A stretch of DNA of 64,000 nt, from NCBI GenBank assembly GCA_028023455.1, contig JAQFVV010000257.1, positions 622,001-686,000 on the forward strand, read 5' to 3'. How positions within the stretch are numbered: the stretch's first letter is position 1; every line of letters starts with the position of its first letter. The position numbers and the translations under genes are program-made. Below the pieces are notes generated by a model that saw only the letters and a list, made by a program, of their open reading frames with translations, had not been told where the DNA came from and ran no database searches. Source of the stretch: Epiperipatus broadwayi (Eukaryota; Onychophora; Udeonychophora; Euonychophora; Peripatidae). Positions 24,106 to 35,644 of the stretch are shown in pieces.

Positions 24106-25725
24106 TCTCAAGAATTATTATCTTTTTTTTCTGTGCAATTATAATATTATACATATGAATGTTCAGACATTTATATGGAAAAGATAGACATTATTTTAAA
24201 GTTAGTTTTATTTGCTGAACATGATTTTGATATATTGTATATCATAATCATAGTTTTTTTACATTTTTATTGTTGGTGGTATTTATGTATACTTGATTAT
24301 ATTTAAATTCATGTAAATTTTTGTGTTGTTATTCAAATTTTTATTTATATCTTCTCAGAGAGTTCACTTTTTTGGGTGCTAGAGTTTAAGTAGCATTGAC
24401 CTTCAGCTATGGTCCCAGTCTTCTTGACTTCTCTTTTTTTATCTTCCTGCTCAGTACAGACAATTCTCACTTTAGATAAATCATATTTATGGCCTGGGTA
24501 TTGTTTGTTGCTATAAATATGGAAGAGTATTTGTTATTTTTTAGACCTATTATGCAGATAATTGTGCTGAATCAGTCTTGTTGAGGAATTAGCCCTCGAT
24601 TCACTGTAATAGGCATTTTTGCAGTTTATTTGGTTTCATGTAATTTTGTAAACTATTTGATGAGAAGATTCATTGGTCAATTTATTTTTTTGAATTGTTC
24701 AATAGGGTATTAAAAGATAGGGGAGAACAAAATCTTATATTAAATCTCTCAGAACAAATAGTTTTTAGTCGCTTAAATTTTTTTGGAATGTATGATAGGT
24801 TTATCCATTTTTTAGTCACTTCAGTTTTAGACTGCAACAGTTTTTTCATTTTGTTGTAGAATCTATCAATCATATTATAAATTTTATTGATGTTATATTC
24901 TTTTGTAGATCTTTATATACACGTTTGTGTTTTTTTATCTATTTTAAATTTATGCAATTTTGCATCTGTGTAGGAAGCCTTGTGGGCCATAGGATGTTCT
25001 TGACCTGTCATGGATTGCTTTTTTTATGTTTATTGGTTTTAGTACCATTTTGTAGTGTAATCACTGGGATTGTCTTTGGACGTAGAAATCCAGGAATTTG
25101 ATACCTTGGGATTCGTTTTTTTCCCCCAATAGTCCAGATTAACAAAGATGCTTGTTCCAATTCATGATAAATTTTTATGTTTTGGGTGTTATAGTATGTT
25201 GAAAGGTTGGGATGTATAACTTTAAAATAATTTTGTTTTCAATCTTTGATAAATATAAGCTGCATATGATGCTGCTGAATGGAAGTCCCTATTGGGCATC
25301 CATGGTGCATTTGTAAATGTTTCTCACCAGCCCTGTAATGATTTCCTTATTGATCCATATTAATGTTTTTATTAGTAACTCTTTTTATGCATGTTATAAT
25401 CAACATTTTGTGAATAAATTCTATTGATTGAAACTGAGGCACAGACTCATATATCTCTTTTATATCTAAAGAGACTACTTTGATGTTAGTGTCTATTTTT
25501 GAGTTTTTGAATTTTATAAATTCATATGATGACCTTATTTTGTATTCTCCAAAATCTAATTCTTCAGTTAACCAGGCTATAATAATTATAGCCACATTAT
25601 AGAAATATGTTCCTCCAAAATCTATGATTCATCTTAAAGAGTTGTTCTCTTTACATAATTTTATATAAGAGAATATTCTTGGTACTATAGCTGCTGATGG
25701 GTACATTTTAAAATATTTGGTCTAA
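24105..25725 (-). pseudogene. Penelope-like element, family B, copy 2 (5'-truncated)
   Basis: The minus-strand frame at 25,595-25,347 reads AWLTEELDFGEYKIRSSYEF...VSLDIKEIYESV, the first palm segment with catalytic motif A (LDIKEIYESV). Downstream are worn copies of the palm and thumb and, at 24,873-24,682, the MIDRFYNKMKKLLQ...ICSERFN block. The 3' end is at about 24,105-24,180, with a shared ending (AAATGTCTGAACATT-like, then ATAATTCTTGAG on the sense strand). It begins at the palm, so the N-terminal third is missing, and its 5' end abuts the mirror-image copy 3. Confidence 0.7.
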
Positions 25726-25750
25726 TTACAAATTTAATAAGACTGAATAC

Positions 25751-27425
25751 TTTAAAATGTACCCATCAGAAACAATAGTACCAAAGACATTCACTAATAT
25801 AACCATATACAAAGAAAACAATTCTTTAAGACAAATCATAAATTTTGGAGGATTGTACTTCTACAATGTGGCTACAATTATTGTGGCCTGGTTAACTGAA
25901 GAATAGGTTTTGGCACATATAGAATACTCATCATATGAATTTATAAAATTCAAAAACTCAAATATCACTAACAACAAAATAAGACATTATAGATCTGTGC
26001 ATCAACTTGAATCCATAAAATTTATTTATGGAATGCTACAAAATGTTGATTGTATAATGCATAAAAAGAATTCATAAGGGAAACATTGAGATGGATAAAT
26101 TAGGAAATTGTTGCAGTGGCTGCTGGCAAACATTATCAATTGCACCACCAATGGGCAATTGGTCTACCATTCACAACATCATATGCGGCTTATTTTTATC
26201 AAAGATTAACAACAAAATTATTCCAGAGTATAGATCCCCACTCTCCAACATATTATATACTTTATGACACATTATTATGTGTAACCAACACACACATCAT
26301 AAACATTCATCATGAATTGAAACAAGCATCTTTGTTAATATGTATTATCAGGAAAAAAGAAGTTGAGAACCAAGGTATCATATTCCTGGATTTTTATGTC
26401 CAAAGACAGCCCTTTTCACTGAACTCCAAAATGGTACTAAAACCAATAAACCTAAGAGGAGTGATCACCCTTATGTCATGAACCACCATAGCTCATAAAT
26501 ATGCTGGTCTCAAAGACTTCCTGCACAGGAATGCAAAATTGTGTAAATTTGAAATAGATAAAAAAAAGCTGCCTAGATGCTTATATTAAAAATCTACAAA
26601 ATATGGGATATAATATAAACAATAAAATTTACAATATGATTGAGAGATTTTACAACAAAATGAAAAAACTGTCACAGTTTCAACCTAAAGTGACCAAGAA
26701 ATGGATACATCTACCATATATTCCAAAAGTTTTCAAGAAACTAAAAAGAATTTGTTCTGAGAGATTTAATATAAGTTTTTATTCTCCCATCTTTAAATAA
26801 TCTATTAAATAATTCCAAAGATAAATTGTCCACTGAATCTTCTCATCAAATTATTTCTTAGGGAAAGAAAACCTACCACAAATATGCCTATTATAGTGAA
26901 TCAAGGGGTAATATCTTAAAAAGATTGGACCAGCACAATTATCTGTATAATAGGGCTAAGAGAACTAATGAATACTCATCTATATTTATAGCACACAAAT
27001 AATGCTCAGGCTATAAATTCAATTTATCTAAAGTGAGAATTGTCTGTTCTGATCAGGATGATAGAAAGAAAAAAAATCAAGGAGGCTTGTACTATATCAT
27101 AGATCAAGTCATAATAAATTAAAAATATTCTAACCTTCTCTCAATGAAGTGAATTCTCTGACAAGATTTAAATAAAAATTTGAATAACAACATAATACAT
27201 TTAAATGAATTTAAGTAAAATTAAATGTATATACATATCACCAACAATAGAAATGTAAAAGAGCTATGATTATGGTATATAATATATTGAAAGCATGGTA
27301 AGGATGAAAAAATTTATTTGAAAACAATATCTATTCACCTTTTCTGTATAAATGTCTGAACATTTATATGTATATTATTACAACTGCACAGGAAAGAGAT
27401 AATAATTCTTGAGAATTATGTAATA
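25751..27425 (+). pseudogene. Penelope-like element, family B, copy 3 (5'-truncated, mirror of copy 2)
   Basis: It begins with the same truncated palm as copy 2 but on the plus strand (VATIIVAWLTEE then a stop, then SSYEFIKFKNSN at about 25,870-25,970). It continues through GLPFTTSYAAYFYQRL...LFQSIDPHSPTYY (26,160-26,260) and FLDFYVQRQPFSLNSKMVLKPINLRG (26,385-26,460) to NKIYNMIERFYNKMKKL (26,620-26,670), and a GIY-YIG region with YSESRGNILKRLDQHN and IVCSDQDDRKKKIKEA (about 26,885-27,095). Stops and frameshifts break it. It ends at the family 3' terminus near 27,425. Confidence 0.72.
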
Positions 27426-29323
27426 ATATATCAGAGTGGATATTGTAAATCTATTCTTAAAATTTTTAGTAATTTATCTAAAAAACATGAACACATTATA
27501 TTTCTGAAGAAATGCCTATAAATAAAGATATTTCCTAATTGTTGCCATGTATATTGATAAAACAATTTTTCTATGCATCAACATATTATTAAAGCTTAAG
27601 AAAGTGTTATTGAACTCAATTATTTGAGGCTGTAATAGATCAGTCAAAATGGATATAAGAAGACAAAAATGAATGGTTCTCAGCTATGTGATCCCCGAGG
27701 ATATTAATATAAAATGCAATCAAATGGCTATCAAATTAAGAAATAAATATGACAAAAATTGTATTTCTTAGCCAATAAACAACACCATGAATTACAAATA
27801 GTGAATCACAATGTTAATTGGGTCAACCTATCAAAGCATAAAATTTCTGAAATGTTAGGAAATATTTTAAACAATGGTTTTAGATTTGTGAGAGGAGCAT
27901 AGAAGAATGTAAAAATGGAAATTATCACAAATATATTGTATCTAATTTTGAAAACAATCCTTTAAGAGACAAAATAATTGAAAGGATTTCTATTTAGCAA
28001 TAAGTTCATTATCGGATTTGCAAATATATAAACGATAATGAGTTGATATGTTTTAAAAATGACAAGGATAATCACCCCATTTTGCTCAAGAAACATGATT
28101 ATAAAGAGAAATTGGACCAGTAAATTAATAATCTTAAATTTACTGAAATAGTCATCTATAATTTAAAATATAAAAAGATAAGTTTATCTTATGAATACAG
28201 AGCAAATATTGTGGAAAATTTGGTTAATAAGATGGAATATTTTAAAATGTACCTGTTAGTGGTAATAGTACTGAGAATATTTGCTAATATAAAATTACAC
28301 AAAGAGAACAACCTTTTAAGACTAATCAGAGATTTTGGCGGATCATATTTTAGTAATGCAGCTACATTTAATGTTATCTGGTTAAGTGAAGAATTAGATT
28401 TTGGCACATACACAATAAAGATGTCATATGAAATAATAAAATTCAAAAACTCAAAAACCATTAACAATAAAATAATCTTATTAGATGTAACAGAGATCTA
28501 TGGATCTGTGCATTGACTTCAACCAATAGAATTTATTTACAAAATGCTATAAAATGTTGATTATAATTTGTATAAACAAGAATTCATTAGGAAACATTCA
28601 GATAGGTCAACAAGGACATTATTTCAATGGCTTTTGGGAAACATTATCTAAGGTATCACCTATGGCCAATGGGGTTTCTGGCATTATATGTAGCTTGTAT
28701 TTATCAAAGATGGAAATTTTTTTTTTCCAAAGTATATGTTCCCACCCTCCAACATACTATACTTTAGATATGTAGATGACATGTTGTGTGCAACCAGCAC
28801 ACAAACATAAACATTCACCATGAATTGGAACAAGCATCATCATTAATCTGGACTATTGAAAAAAAAAAGAACCAATGTCTTAAATTCCTGGATTTTTATG
28901 TCCAAAGACAGTTCCATTCACTAAATTACAAAATGGTATTAAAACTAATAAATGTAAGAGGGTCAATCCACCCCATGTTAAGAACACCCATGGCTCACAG
29001 CACATGATTGCAAAATTATATAAATTTGAAATAGATTGAAAAAACAACACAGATATGTTTGTATATTAAAGACCTACACAACATGGGATATAACACCAAT
29101 AAAATTTACTATACAATTGATAGATTCTATAACAAAATGGAAAAATTGTTGCAGCCTTAACCTAAAGTGACTAAGAAATGGATAAGCCTATTATACATCT
29201 CAAAAATTTATAAGAAAGTAAAAAGAATTTGTTCTAAGAGATATGTTTCCACTTCCCCCATCTTTAAATAACCTACTGAACAATTTAAAAAGTAAATTAT
29301 CCACTGAATCTGTTCATCAAATA

Positions 29324-29331
29324 GTTTACAA
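29324..29331. repeat. 8-bp target site duplication, left copy
   Basis: GTTTACAA immediately before the CAGG terminus; the second copy is at 32,421-32,428. Confidence 0.95.
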
Positions 29332-31752
29332 CAGGCATGTCAAACTGGCGGCCCCAGGGCCGCATGCGGCCCCAGGGCCGCATGCGGCCCTCGAAAGGAT
29401 TTTTCATGGCCCTCGTCTAAGATGCTATGTAATAAAATGAAAACAGAACGATATGTTGCAAACAATAAATTAATTTTTTTTAAAAAGCTCTTATATTTAA
29501 TTACATGAACTAAAATATATACAGTAATTGTTGTCTACATACATAGCTAATTTATAATTCTCGGTTACACGCATAGCTTATGCCTTTATGATGATGAAGC
29601 ATTTGAGATATGTGAATACCAAAGCTGGCAACGTTAATAATGTGCTGCTGTGCTTCCGAGAACATAAATACATTAGTCAGCTATTCGCGCCACCAACGTA
29701 GCAATCCTATCTGCAGATATTGTTTTTTCTTTGAATTGTAACAAAAGGCAGTTGCGCTAGTTTCTTTATCCGGATTGGTGTGTTAAAAATTTGCGGGTTG
29801 TTTCCTTTTATAACTCATTCAAAAAATATAAGTAAACTGCTATATCCAAGAGTTTATATCTTTCTGAAACTAGTCAGACAGCATAAGAAATAACGAGCAT
29901 GCATTTTGTTATATAATATTTTAATTATAATCAAACATGAGAAACAATAATATTTTACATATAAGTTAGTAACGATTACATTTCAGTTTGGAAAACACTA
30001 AAAGTTCTACAATTTTACCAGTGTATGTTCGGCCTTGGGAAACTTTAGTGGCTTCGACCATTTCTAACCTACGGCCTTATGCACAGCTTTCTTCTTTGTC
30101 ACATCTCTATCTTAATTGCTCCGTGCTGGGAAGTCAGGACTGAGAGAGAGAGAAAAAACGTAATCCGTACCTTTTATAGCTACCTCCATTTATCGAGCAT
30201 AATTCCAGGAGCGAGAATCGATAGCAGCGCTCTCTTTACATTTAAATACTAGAGTAGCGTTAGATCGGAAGAGCGTATTTTGCATAAACGTAGTTGCAAT
30301 TTTTTAAATTTTAAAAATTTAAATCTAAAGCTCTATTTTTATTACAGAAAATGCCACTTCCAACGCTAAATAAAAAACGAAAGATTGATGACGAGGGAAG
30401 AAAATTTCAAGAAAGGTGGGAACTGAATTATTTTTGTGTGGAAGTGAACAATAAGATTACGTGCTTAATTTGCAAAGAAACTATTAGTGTTGCTAAAGAA
30501 TACAATATTAAGCGACATTATAGCACTAATCACGAAAAACAATTTTCGTGTTTTGAAGCTAAAATAAGAGAAGAAAAATTAAAAACAATGAAGAATTCAT
30601 TAAGTAGCCAGCAAGGAGTGCTTACAAAATTTATAAAAAGTAATGAATCAGTAACAAGAGCTAGTTATGAAATAAGCTATTTATTAGCAAAACATTCAAA
30701 AGCATTCACCGATGGTTCTTTAATCAAGGAATGTATAATAAAAGCTGCGAATTTGTCTGTCCAGAAAAAGTACAAGCGTTTGAGACATCTCATTATCAAG
30801 AAATACGGTGGCAGATAGAATTACTGAAATGGCAGATGACATCACTTAGCAATTACAGAAAATATCTACCAAAATCCAGTTCTTTTCAATTGCTATTGAT
30901 GAAAGTACGGATATAAGAGATGTTGCACAAGTTGCTGTTTTTTTTCGTGGTTGCGATAATAACATGAGGATCACCGAAGAATTGTTGGAATTCATCCCTC
31001 TTCACGGAACAACAACTGGTGAAGATATTTTTGATGCCGTATGGAGCATTTTAGAAAAACTTAACTTGCCTGTTGACAAGCTTGTTTCTGTTACAACTGA
31101 TGGTGCTAAATCGATGACAGGTGAAACTAAAGGGTTTTGCGTCACGACTAGCAAGGAAATTACAAGACGAATATCCAGATAAACCGAAAATCAAAGCTTT
31201 TCATTGCCTCATTCACCAACAAGTTCTCTGTTTAAAATTATTAAAAATGGATCAAGTACTTAAAACAGTTACAAAGATAGTCAACTTTATTCGATCAAGA
31301 GCACTTAACCATCGCCAATTTACTTCGTTCCTTAAAGATTTAGAATCCGAATTCGAAGATCTTCCTTATTACACAGAAGTTCGTTGGTTGTCCTGCCACA
31401 ATGTCTTAAAGAGCTTCTATCTGATTTTGGAGGAAATAATATTATTTTTTGAAATGAAAGATGAAAACAACGAAAATATATCAATTATAAAAGATCCATT
31501 GTGGGTACAAGACCTAGCATTTTTAATAGATATTACAGGCCATCTGAATAATCTTAATATTACATTGCAAGGCAAAGATCAATTGATAACGAATATGTAT
31601 GATGCAGTTGCAAGCTTTGTACAAAAACTGAATTTGTTTAAAAATCATTTGCAAAAGAACGTTTTGACGTATTTTCCTACATGTGAGCAGTTAAAAGCAC
31701 AAAATCAAAGTTGCTCGTTTTCACATCACTCTGCAAAAATTGAAAAAATAAA

Positions 31753-31780
31753 NNNNNNNNNNNNNNNNNNNNNNNNNNNN
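31753..31780. other. assembly gap (28 N)
   Basis: A run of N inside the hAT transposase, showing a short-read scaffold join in a repetitive element. Confidence 1.
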
Positions 31781-31992
31781 GAGTTCGAAGAAATTTTTTC
31801 TCTTTTCACGGGACCATTTGCCTTTGAAGTCGAAAAAGCTCCGACTTCGATACAACTGGAATTAATTGATTTCCAGAATGATTCGATTTTAAAAACCAAA
31901 TATCGAGAAGTAGGAACTCCGAAAATTTATTCCTATTTAGGTGAAAGATACCCGGAAATTAAAAAATTTGCTGCACAAATTTTAAGCTTTTT

Positions 31993-32024
31993 AGATCGGA
32001 AGAGCACATGTCTGAAATCCAGTT
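31993..32024 (+). other. Illumina adapter-like sequence in the hAT transposase
   Basis: AGATCGGAAGAGCACA at 31,993-32,008 is the start of the common Illumina read-1 adapter. The following 16 bases differ from that adapter at only two positions. It replaces conserved codons of the transposase. A second 15-base adapter match (AGATCGGAAGAGCGT, the read-2 adapter start) is at 30,262-30,276. Adapter residue is far likelier than biology. Confidence 0.88.
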
Positions 32025-33115
32025 TCATGCATGAAATTAAATAAAACAGCTTACAGATCAAGATTAACTGATAAACATCTATCTGCCATAATGAAAATTG
32101 CTTGTTCTCAGTCTTTGAATCCAGATATTGAAAAACTAGTAAGAGGAAAATGCTGGCAAGTTTCCAGTAAAAACAATAAATTGTAGTTTTATAAATATGT
32201 AATCAGATAAAATAAATGTTTAAATAAAAGCAATACTATATCAATTGTATATTATTGAAGTGAATTCACTAAACTACATAATATGCTTTAATTACCCTAT
32301 CTATATTCCTGCATTTTCACTTTCAAAATACAATTTTAAGAAAATTTGTGTGATGTGGCCCGCGAGAATCTTACCAGTAGCATAAAGTGGCCCATTGTTT
32401 GAATGAGTTTGACATGCCTGGTTTACAAGATCATGTGCAACCTAAACAACTGCAAAAATGCCAATTACGGTGAATCAAGGGCTATCTCTCAACAAGATTT
32501 GCCCAGCACATTTATTTGCATAATAGGGCTAAATAAAGTAACAAATCCTCTTAGAAGAGAGGCCTGCTTCTCTCTTTCTCGAAAATGGTCTATGTAGGTC
32601 TTCACACAAATTTGCATTAACACCATTATAGTTCTCAAATAAATTCCAGTAGCCATGAATATGGGACTATGAAATATCCTGAAAGCACGCTCAGCAGCAA
32701 CATTTAATTTTAAATATATTTATAGAACATTAACAACACACCCACGCCATGAATTTGATTTTTTAAAGAAAAAAATTGTCTGTATTGTGTGGGAGGATAA
32801 AAAAAGAAAAATCAAGGGGGCATGGATCGTAGTTAAAGATCAATTCATGATAAATAAAAAGTCTCTAGCACTCTGAATAACAACACAATAAATTTAAATG
32901 AATTTAAATATTATCAAGTATACATAAATAACACCAAAAATAGAAATGTAAAATAATTTAAATTATGATATGCAATATATCGAAAGCAAGCTCAGCATGA
33001 ATAAAACTTAACTTTAAAACAATGTACGTCTACCTTTTCCATAAATGTCTGAACATTTATATGTATAATATTACAACTGCACAAAAAATAGATAATAATT
33101 CTTGAGATTTACGGT

Positions 33116-33836
33116 GTATATATATATTACTTTATATAAAAGTAAATTCATATTAACTTTTCCAATGTATAATTTTTTTAAATTTTTTGTCAAGGAAAAA
33201 AGTGTATATTTTCAATATGTACGGCTTTTTAATAGAACGATCTATTTATGTATGTTTGTGGAAGCATAAAAATATTTTATTGCTTTGTATATATATATGT
33301 GTGTAAATTTTAAATTATAATAACAGTAGACAATAACAATATATATCAATTAAACAAGTTCTTTCAATTATGTAATAATTATTGTCAACTGAAGTAATGA
33401 TTACATCGTAATCTTAAGTACTTCCGTTTAATTAATACATATATACCATGATTTCTTGAAAATAAGATCTAATCCGGCAATAAGCCCAAGCATGATTTTT
33501 CAAGATACTCATAATATAAACCCAAGCCCAAATATAAGCTCTACTTAAGATTGACAACCAGATGAATGGATTTTATTAGTCCATTGAAACACTGTACATA
33601 CCGAATTATATAAGGGAAGGGGGCAAAAATAGCCGGAATTTTATGATAAATTGTATATATATTTTTAGGTTTTGCAAATTGAATCTCTTTCAAATTATAG
33701 TCTATTTAATGCAATACATTAGTCTAAAAGATTTTTCACTTTTCAAAGTAGTCTGGAAACTTATGCAAATGATGCTTTTTAATGCCTCCACTCTTTTTTT
33801 CTTCATTACTTCTAAGTCCGCAAAATAAATAAATAA

Positions 33837-33839
<3 letters not shown>
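33116..33839. other. unassigned AT-rich sequence
   Basis: Short open frames only; no motif, repeat or RNA gene recognised between the PLE end and the (AAT)n array. Confidence 0.5.

Positions 33840-33930
<91 letters not shown>
33840..33930. repeat. (AAT)n then (ATT)n microsatellite at the LINE 5' junction
   Basis: About 78 bp of AAT repeats that switch to about 14 bp of ATT repeats directly before the first LINE base. The switch of phase or strand at the junction may mark the 5' insertion junction. Confidence 0.95.
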
Positions 33931-34156
33931 CATCTGCGGTCCTGCTGTGCAGCGAGTACAACATGCCTACGAACCTCTAAATAAAAAACTTTTAAAAATT
34001 CGGAAAACGCAAAGGTAATTCGTTTTTTTACACTTTTAACCGAAAATATTTTATACATAAGTTTTAAAAAAAAAATTGTATTTAAAAAGAAAATATTAAG
34101 AATAAAAAAAAACAACGTAAATACACAGACTGAAAATCGTCAAATATATATCAAAC

Positions 34157-35644
34157 ATGGCGGCGGCACAGCTAAAAAATTCAAATGTGAATGGTGCCAA
34201 TATAAACTCCAACGAAGGAAACATCAATAATAGTTTAAAAACTTATGCTAATGTAACAAAAGCTACTTTTCAAAATAAAGTTATAACAACTCACTCAAAC
34301 TCGATTGCAGCTAGTAGATTTCGAAGAGTAACCAACGATGATATGAATGAACTAAATCTAGTTTATGAAAACAACTCTGAGCCCCCATCGACTATTTGGT
34401 CTCAGGAAGAATTAATAACAATAAACACTGAATTTAACAATACAATACCAAATAAGCTTTTCAACACATTTAAAAAAATTTTTTCAATCAGATCGATTGT
34501 CCTGGCTGCGACTGATAAAAACCTAACGCTTTACAAATTCCCAAGAGAAATGTTATATGAAGCTATAACAGCAAATGGGAGTTGGGAAACAATTTCAAGC
34601 ATAGGGGAACACCCCAACTCTAGATATTTGGCATTAGAATTCTTTGAAGATTATCAAAAAAATAAATTTTTAACTCAGATCAAAACAATAGGAAATTATG
34701 CTTTAATAGTTGTAGATCCAAACCTTAAAAACTTTATTACAGGCACTATTAAAAATACTTATTTTGGCTATAATATAAATGACTTTCAAAATATGATGAA
34801 AGCGTTTGGCAAAGTATTATATTTAAAACCTATTTTACTTACTGATACACCTATTCCAGTGTGCAGTAATAGTTTTACTTTTAAAATGAAGCTCAATGAA
34901 GCAATAGCGCCAGAGAATATCCCCACACAAGTCATAGACCAAGAAGCAATTCTAAATATATATATATATATAAGGGGCTTAGGACCACAATGCTTCATCT
35001 GTGGAGAGCGTGGTCACTTTGCAGCAAACTGTAGCAAAAAGAAAAAACAAAAAAATAACACAGACAAAAGCAAACCCCAATTAACTACAAACAACAATCA
35101 AGTGATCCAAACATCTATTCAAGAAAAAATGGAAACACAAGAGAGCATAAAAAACCAACAATTAGAGGAACTAAACAACAAAAACATAACTGGAGATGAT
35201 CACATTTTGGATTTAACTGTTAAAACAAAAATAAATGATAAAGAACTGAATCAAGAAAGACAACAAAATTATACAATGGAATCGATAGAAAACACCAATG
35301 AAATAGATAGCAATAGCAATGAGGAAACAGCACAAACACAGCACATACAAAGAACAAGAATTATAAATAAAACATCTGAGGCTATTATGGACTTAACTAC
35401 ACCATGCCTTCCACAAATACCAAAAAATACCACACCTCCAAATAGAAAACCAGGCCAGCCACCAAAAAAGAATAGGACAGCCAAGAGAGCTAAAACTGAA
35501 GAAAATGATAGTGACACAATACAAGATAATCAATCAAATAACTCAATAGATGAAGAAACAGAACAAAATTATGAAGACACTATAGAACAACTTTTTCTCA
35601 ATTCAAAACCTGAAAATAAATGTAACCACCAAACACCAATTTAA
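34157..35644 (+). CDS. LINE ORF1, nucleic-acid-binding protein with one zinc knuckle
   Basis: An intact frame of 495 codons; the ATG lies in the good context AAACATGG. It encodes the RNA-binding/chaperone partner of the LINE ribonucleoprotein. Residues 1-60 are Asn-rich and low complexity. Residues 95-265 form a folded region, including FEDYQKNKFLTQIKTIGNYALIVV, reminiscent of an RRM-like fold. A CX2CX4HX4C knuckle (CFICGERGHFAANC) is at about residues 279-292, followed by a Lys-rich stretch. The C-terminal 190 residues are polar and disordered, with a basic cluster (KPGQPPKKNRTAKRAK) and acidic Glu/Asp-rich end. A short TA microsatellite is embedded in the gene just before the knuckle (coding IYIYI). 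The stop overlaps the ORF2 start. Only one knuckle is present, fewer than the three usual in R1-type ORF1s. Confidence 0.88.
   Translation: MAAAQLKNSNVNGANINSNEGNINNSLKTYANVTKATFQNKVITTHSNSIAASRFRRVTNDDMNELNLVYENNSEPPSTIWSQEELITINTEFNNTIPNKLFNTFKKIFSIRSIVLAATDKNLTLYKFPREMLYEAITANGSWETISSIGEHPNSRYLALEFFEDYQKNKFLTQIKTIGNYALIVVDPNLKNFITGTIKNTYFGYNINDFQNMMKAFGKVLYLKPILLTDTPIPVCSNSFTFKMKLNEAIAPENIPTQVIDQEAILNIYIYIRGLGPQCFICGERGHFAANCSKKKKQKNNTDKSKPQLTTNNNQVIQTSIQEKMETQESIKNQQLEELNNKNITGDDHILDLTVKTKINDKELNQERQQNYTMESIENTNEIDSNSNEETAQTQHIQRTRIINKTSEAIMDLTTPCLPQIPKNTTPPNRKPGQPPKKNRTAKRAKTEENDSDTIQDNQSNNSIDEETEQNYEDTIEQLFLNSKPENKCNHQTPI

Larger units (their letters stand above)
30351..32186 (+). pseudogene. 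hAT transposase with BED zinc finger (GTF2IRD2/ZBED-like), broken
   Basis: The ATG at 30,351 opens a 155-codon frame with a BED-type finger (CLICKETISVAKEYNIKRHYSTNH, residues about 38-61), followed by SSQQGVLTKF and YEISYLLAKHSKAFTDGSLIKEC, typical of GTF2IRD2-like transposases. After shifts near 30,740-30,830 the catalytic region follows: IAIDESTDIRDVAQ (first Asp), then SVTTDGAKSMTG (second Asp, about 31,095). After another shift near 31,130 a 307-codon frame carries AFHCLIHQQVLC, EVRWLSCHNVL and the hAT C-terminal region. A 28-N gap is at 31,753-31,780. The conserved motif before MKLNKT is replaced by DRKSTCLKSS, the translation of adapter-like DNA. The last block (LNKTAYRSRLTDKHLSAIM...) ends with TAG at 32,184. 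At least three frameshifts and one in-frame stop (near 30,862) are present. Confidence 0.88.
29332..32420 (+). mobile_element. hAT transposon (Charlie/GTF2IRD2-like), structurally complete
   Basis: The 3089-bp element has perfect 15-bp terminal inverted repeats: CAGGCATGTCAAACT at 29,332-29,346 and its reverse complement at 32,406-32,420. The 8-bp target duplication GTTTACAA lies at 29,324-29,331 and 32,421-32,428. Both the 5' CAG end and the 8-bp duplication are hallmarks of the hAT superfamily. Subterminal GGCCGCATGCGGCC blocks at the left end, and GTGGCCCGCGAGAATCTTACC at the right, are GC-rich against the host background. The single transposase gene is on the plus strand and is broken by frameshifts, a 28-N gap and adapter-like sequence. 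It sits inside PLE copy 4 and is therefore the younger insertion. Confidence 0.95.
27425..33115 (+). pseudogene. Penelope-like element, family B, copy 4, interrupted by a hAT transposon
   Basis: Tandem to copy 3. It has an N-terminal region (27,700-28,200), then the palm frame at 28,211-28,516 (RIFANIKLHKENNLLRLIRD..., ILLDVTEIYGSV, motif A), the finger/thumb blocks to 29,300, a 3.1-kb hAT insertion (29,332-32,420), and then the GIY-YIG nuclease (IMCNLNNCKNANYGESR at about 32,428-32,480, KKIVCIVWEDKKRKIKGAW at about 32,765-32,830). The 3' end (AAATGTCTGAACATTTATATG and the AATAATTCTTGAG ending) lies at 33,045-33,112. Without the insertion the copy is about 2.6 kb, a typical PLE length. It is dead from stops and frameshifts. 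Confidence 0.75.

Noticed and set aside
30262-30276. AGATCGGAAGAGC as a conserved hAT regulatory motif
   Set aside because: It is the exact start of sequencing adapters, occurs at two unrelated places with the two different adapter continuations, and disrupts conserved codons at one of them.
33702-34115. 137-codon minus frame with a poly-Ile block
   Set aside because: It is driven by the (AAT)n array at 33,840-33,930 and contains no motif.
35269-35517. Minus-strand frame with membrane-like segments inside LINE ORF1
   Set aside because: Antisense shadow of the well-supported ORF1; the same holds for frames at 36,213-37,013, 37,319-37,585 and 38,333-38,539.
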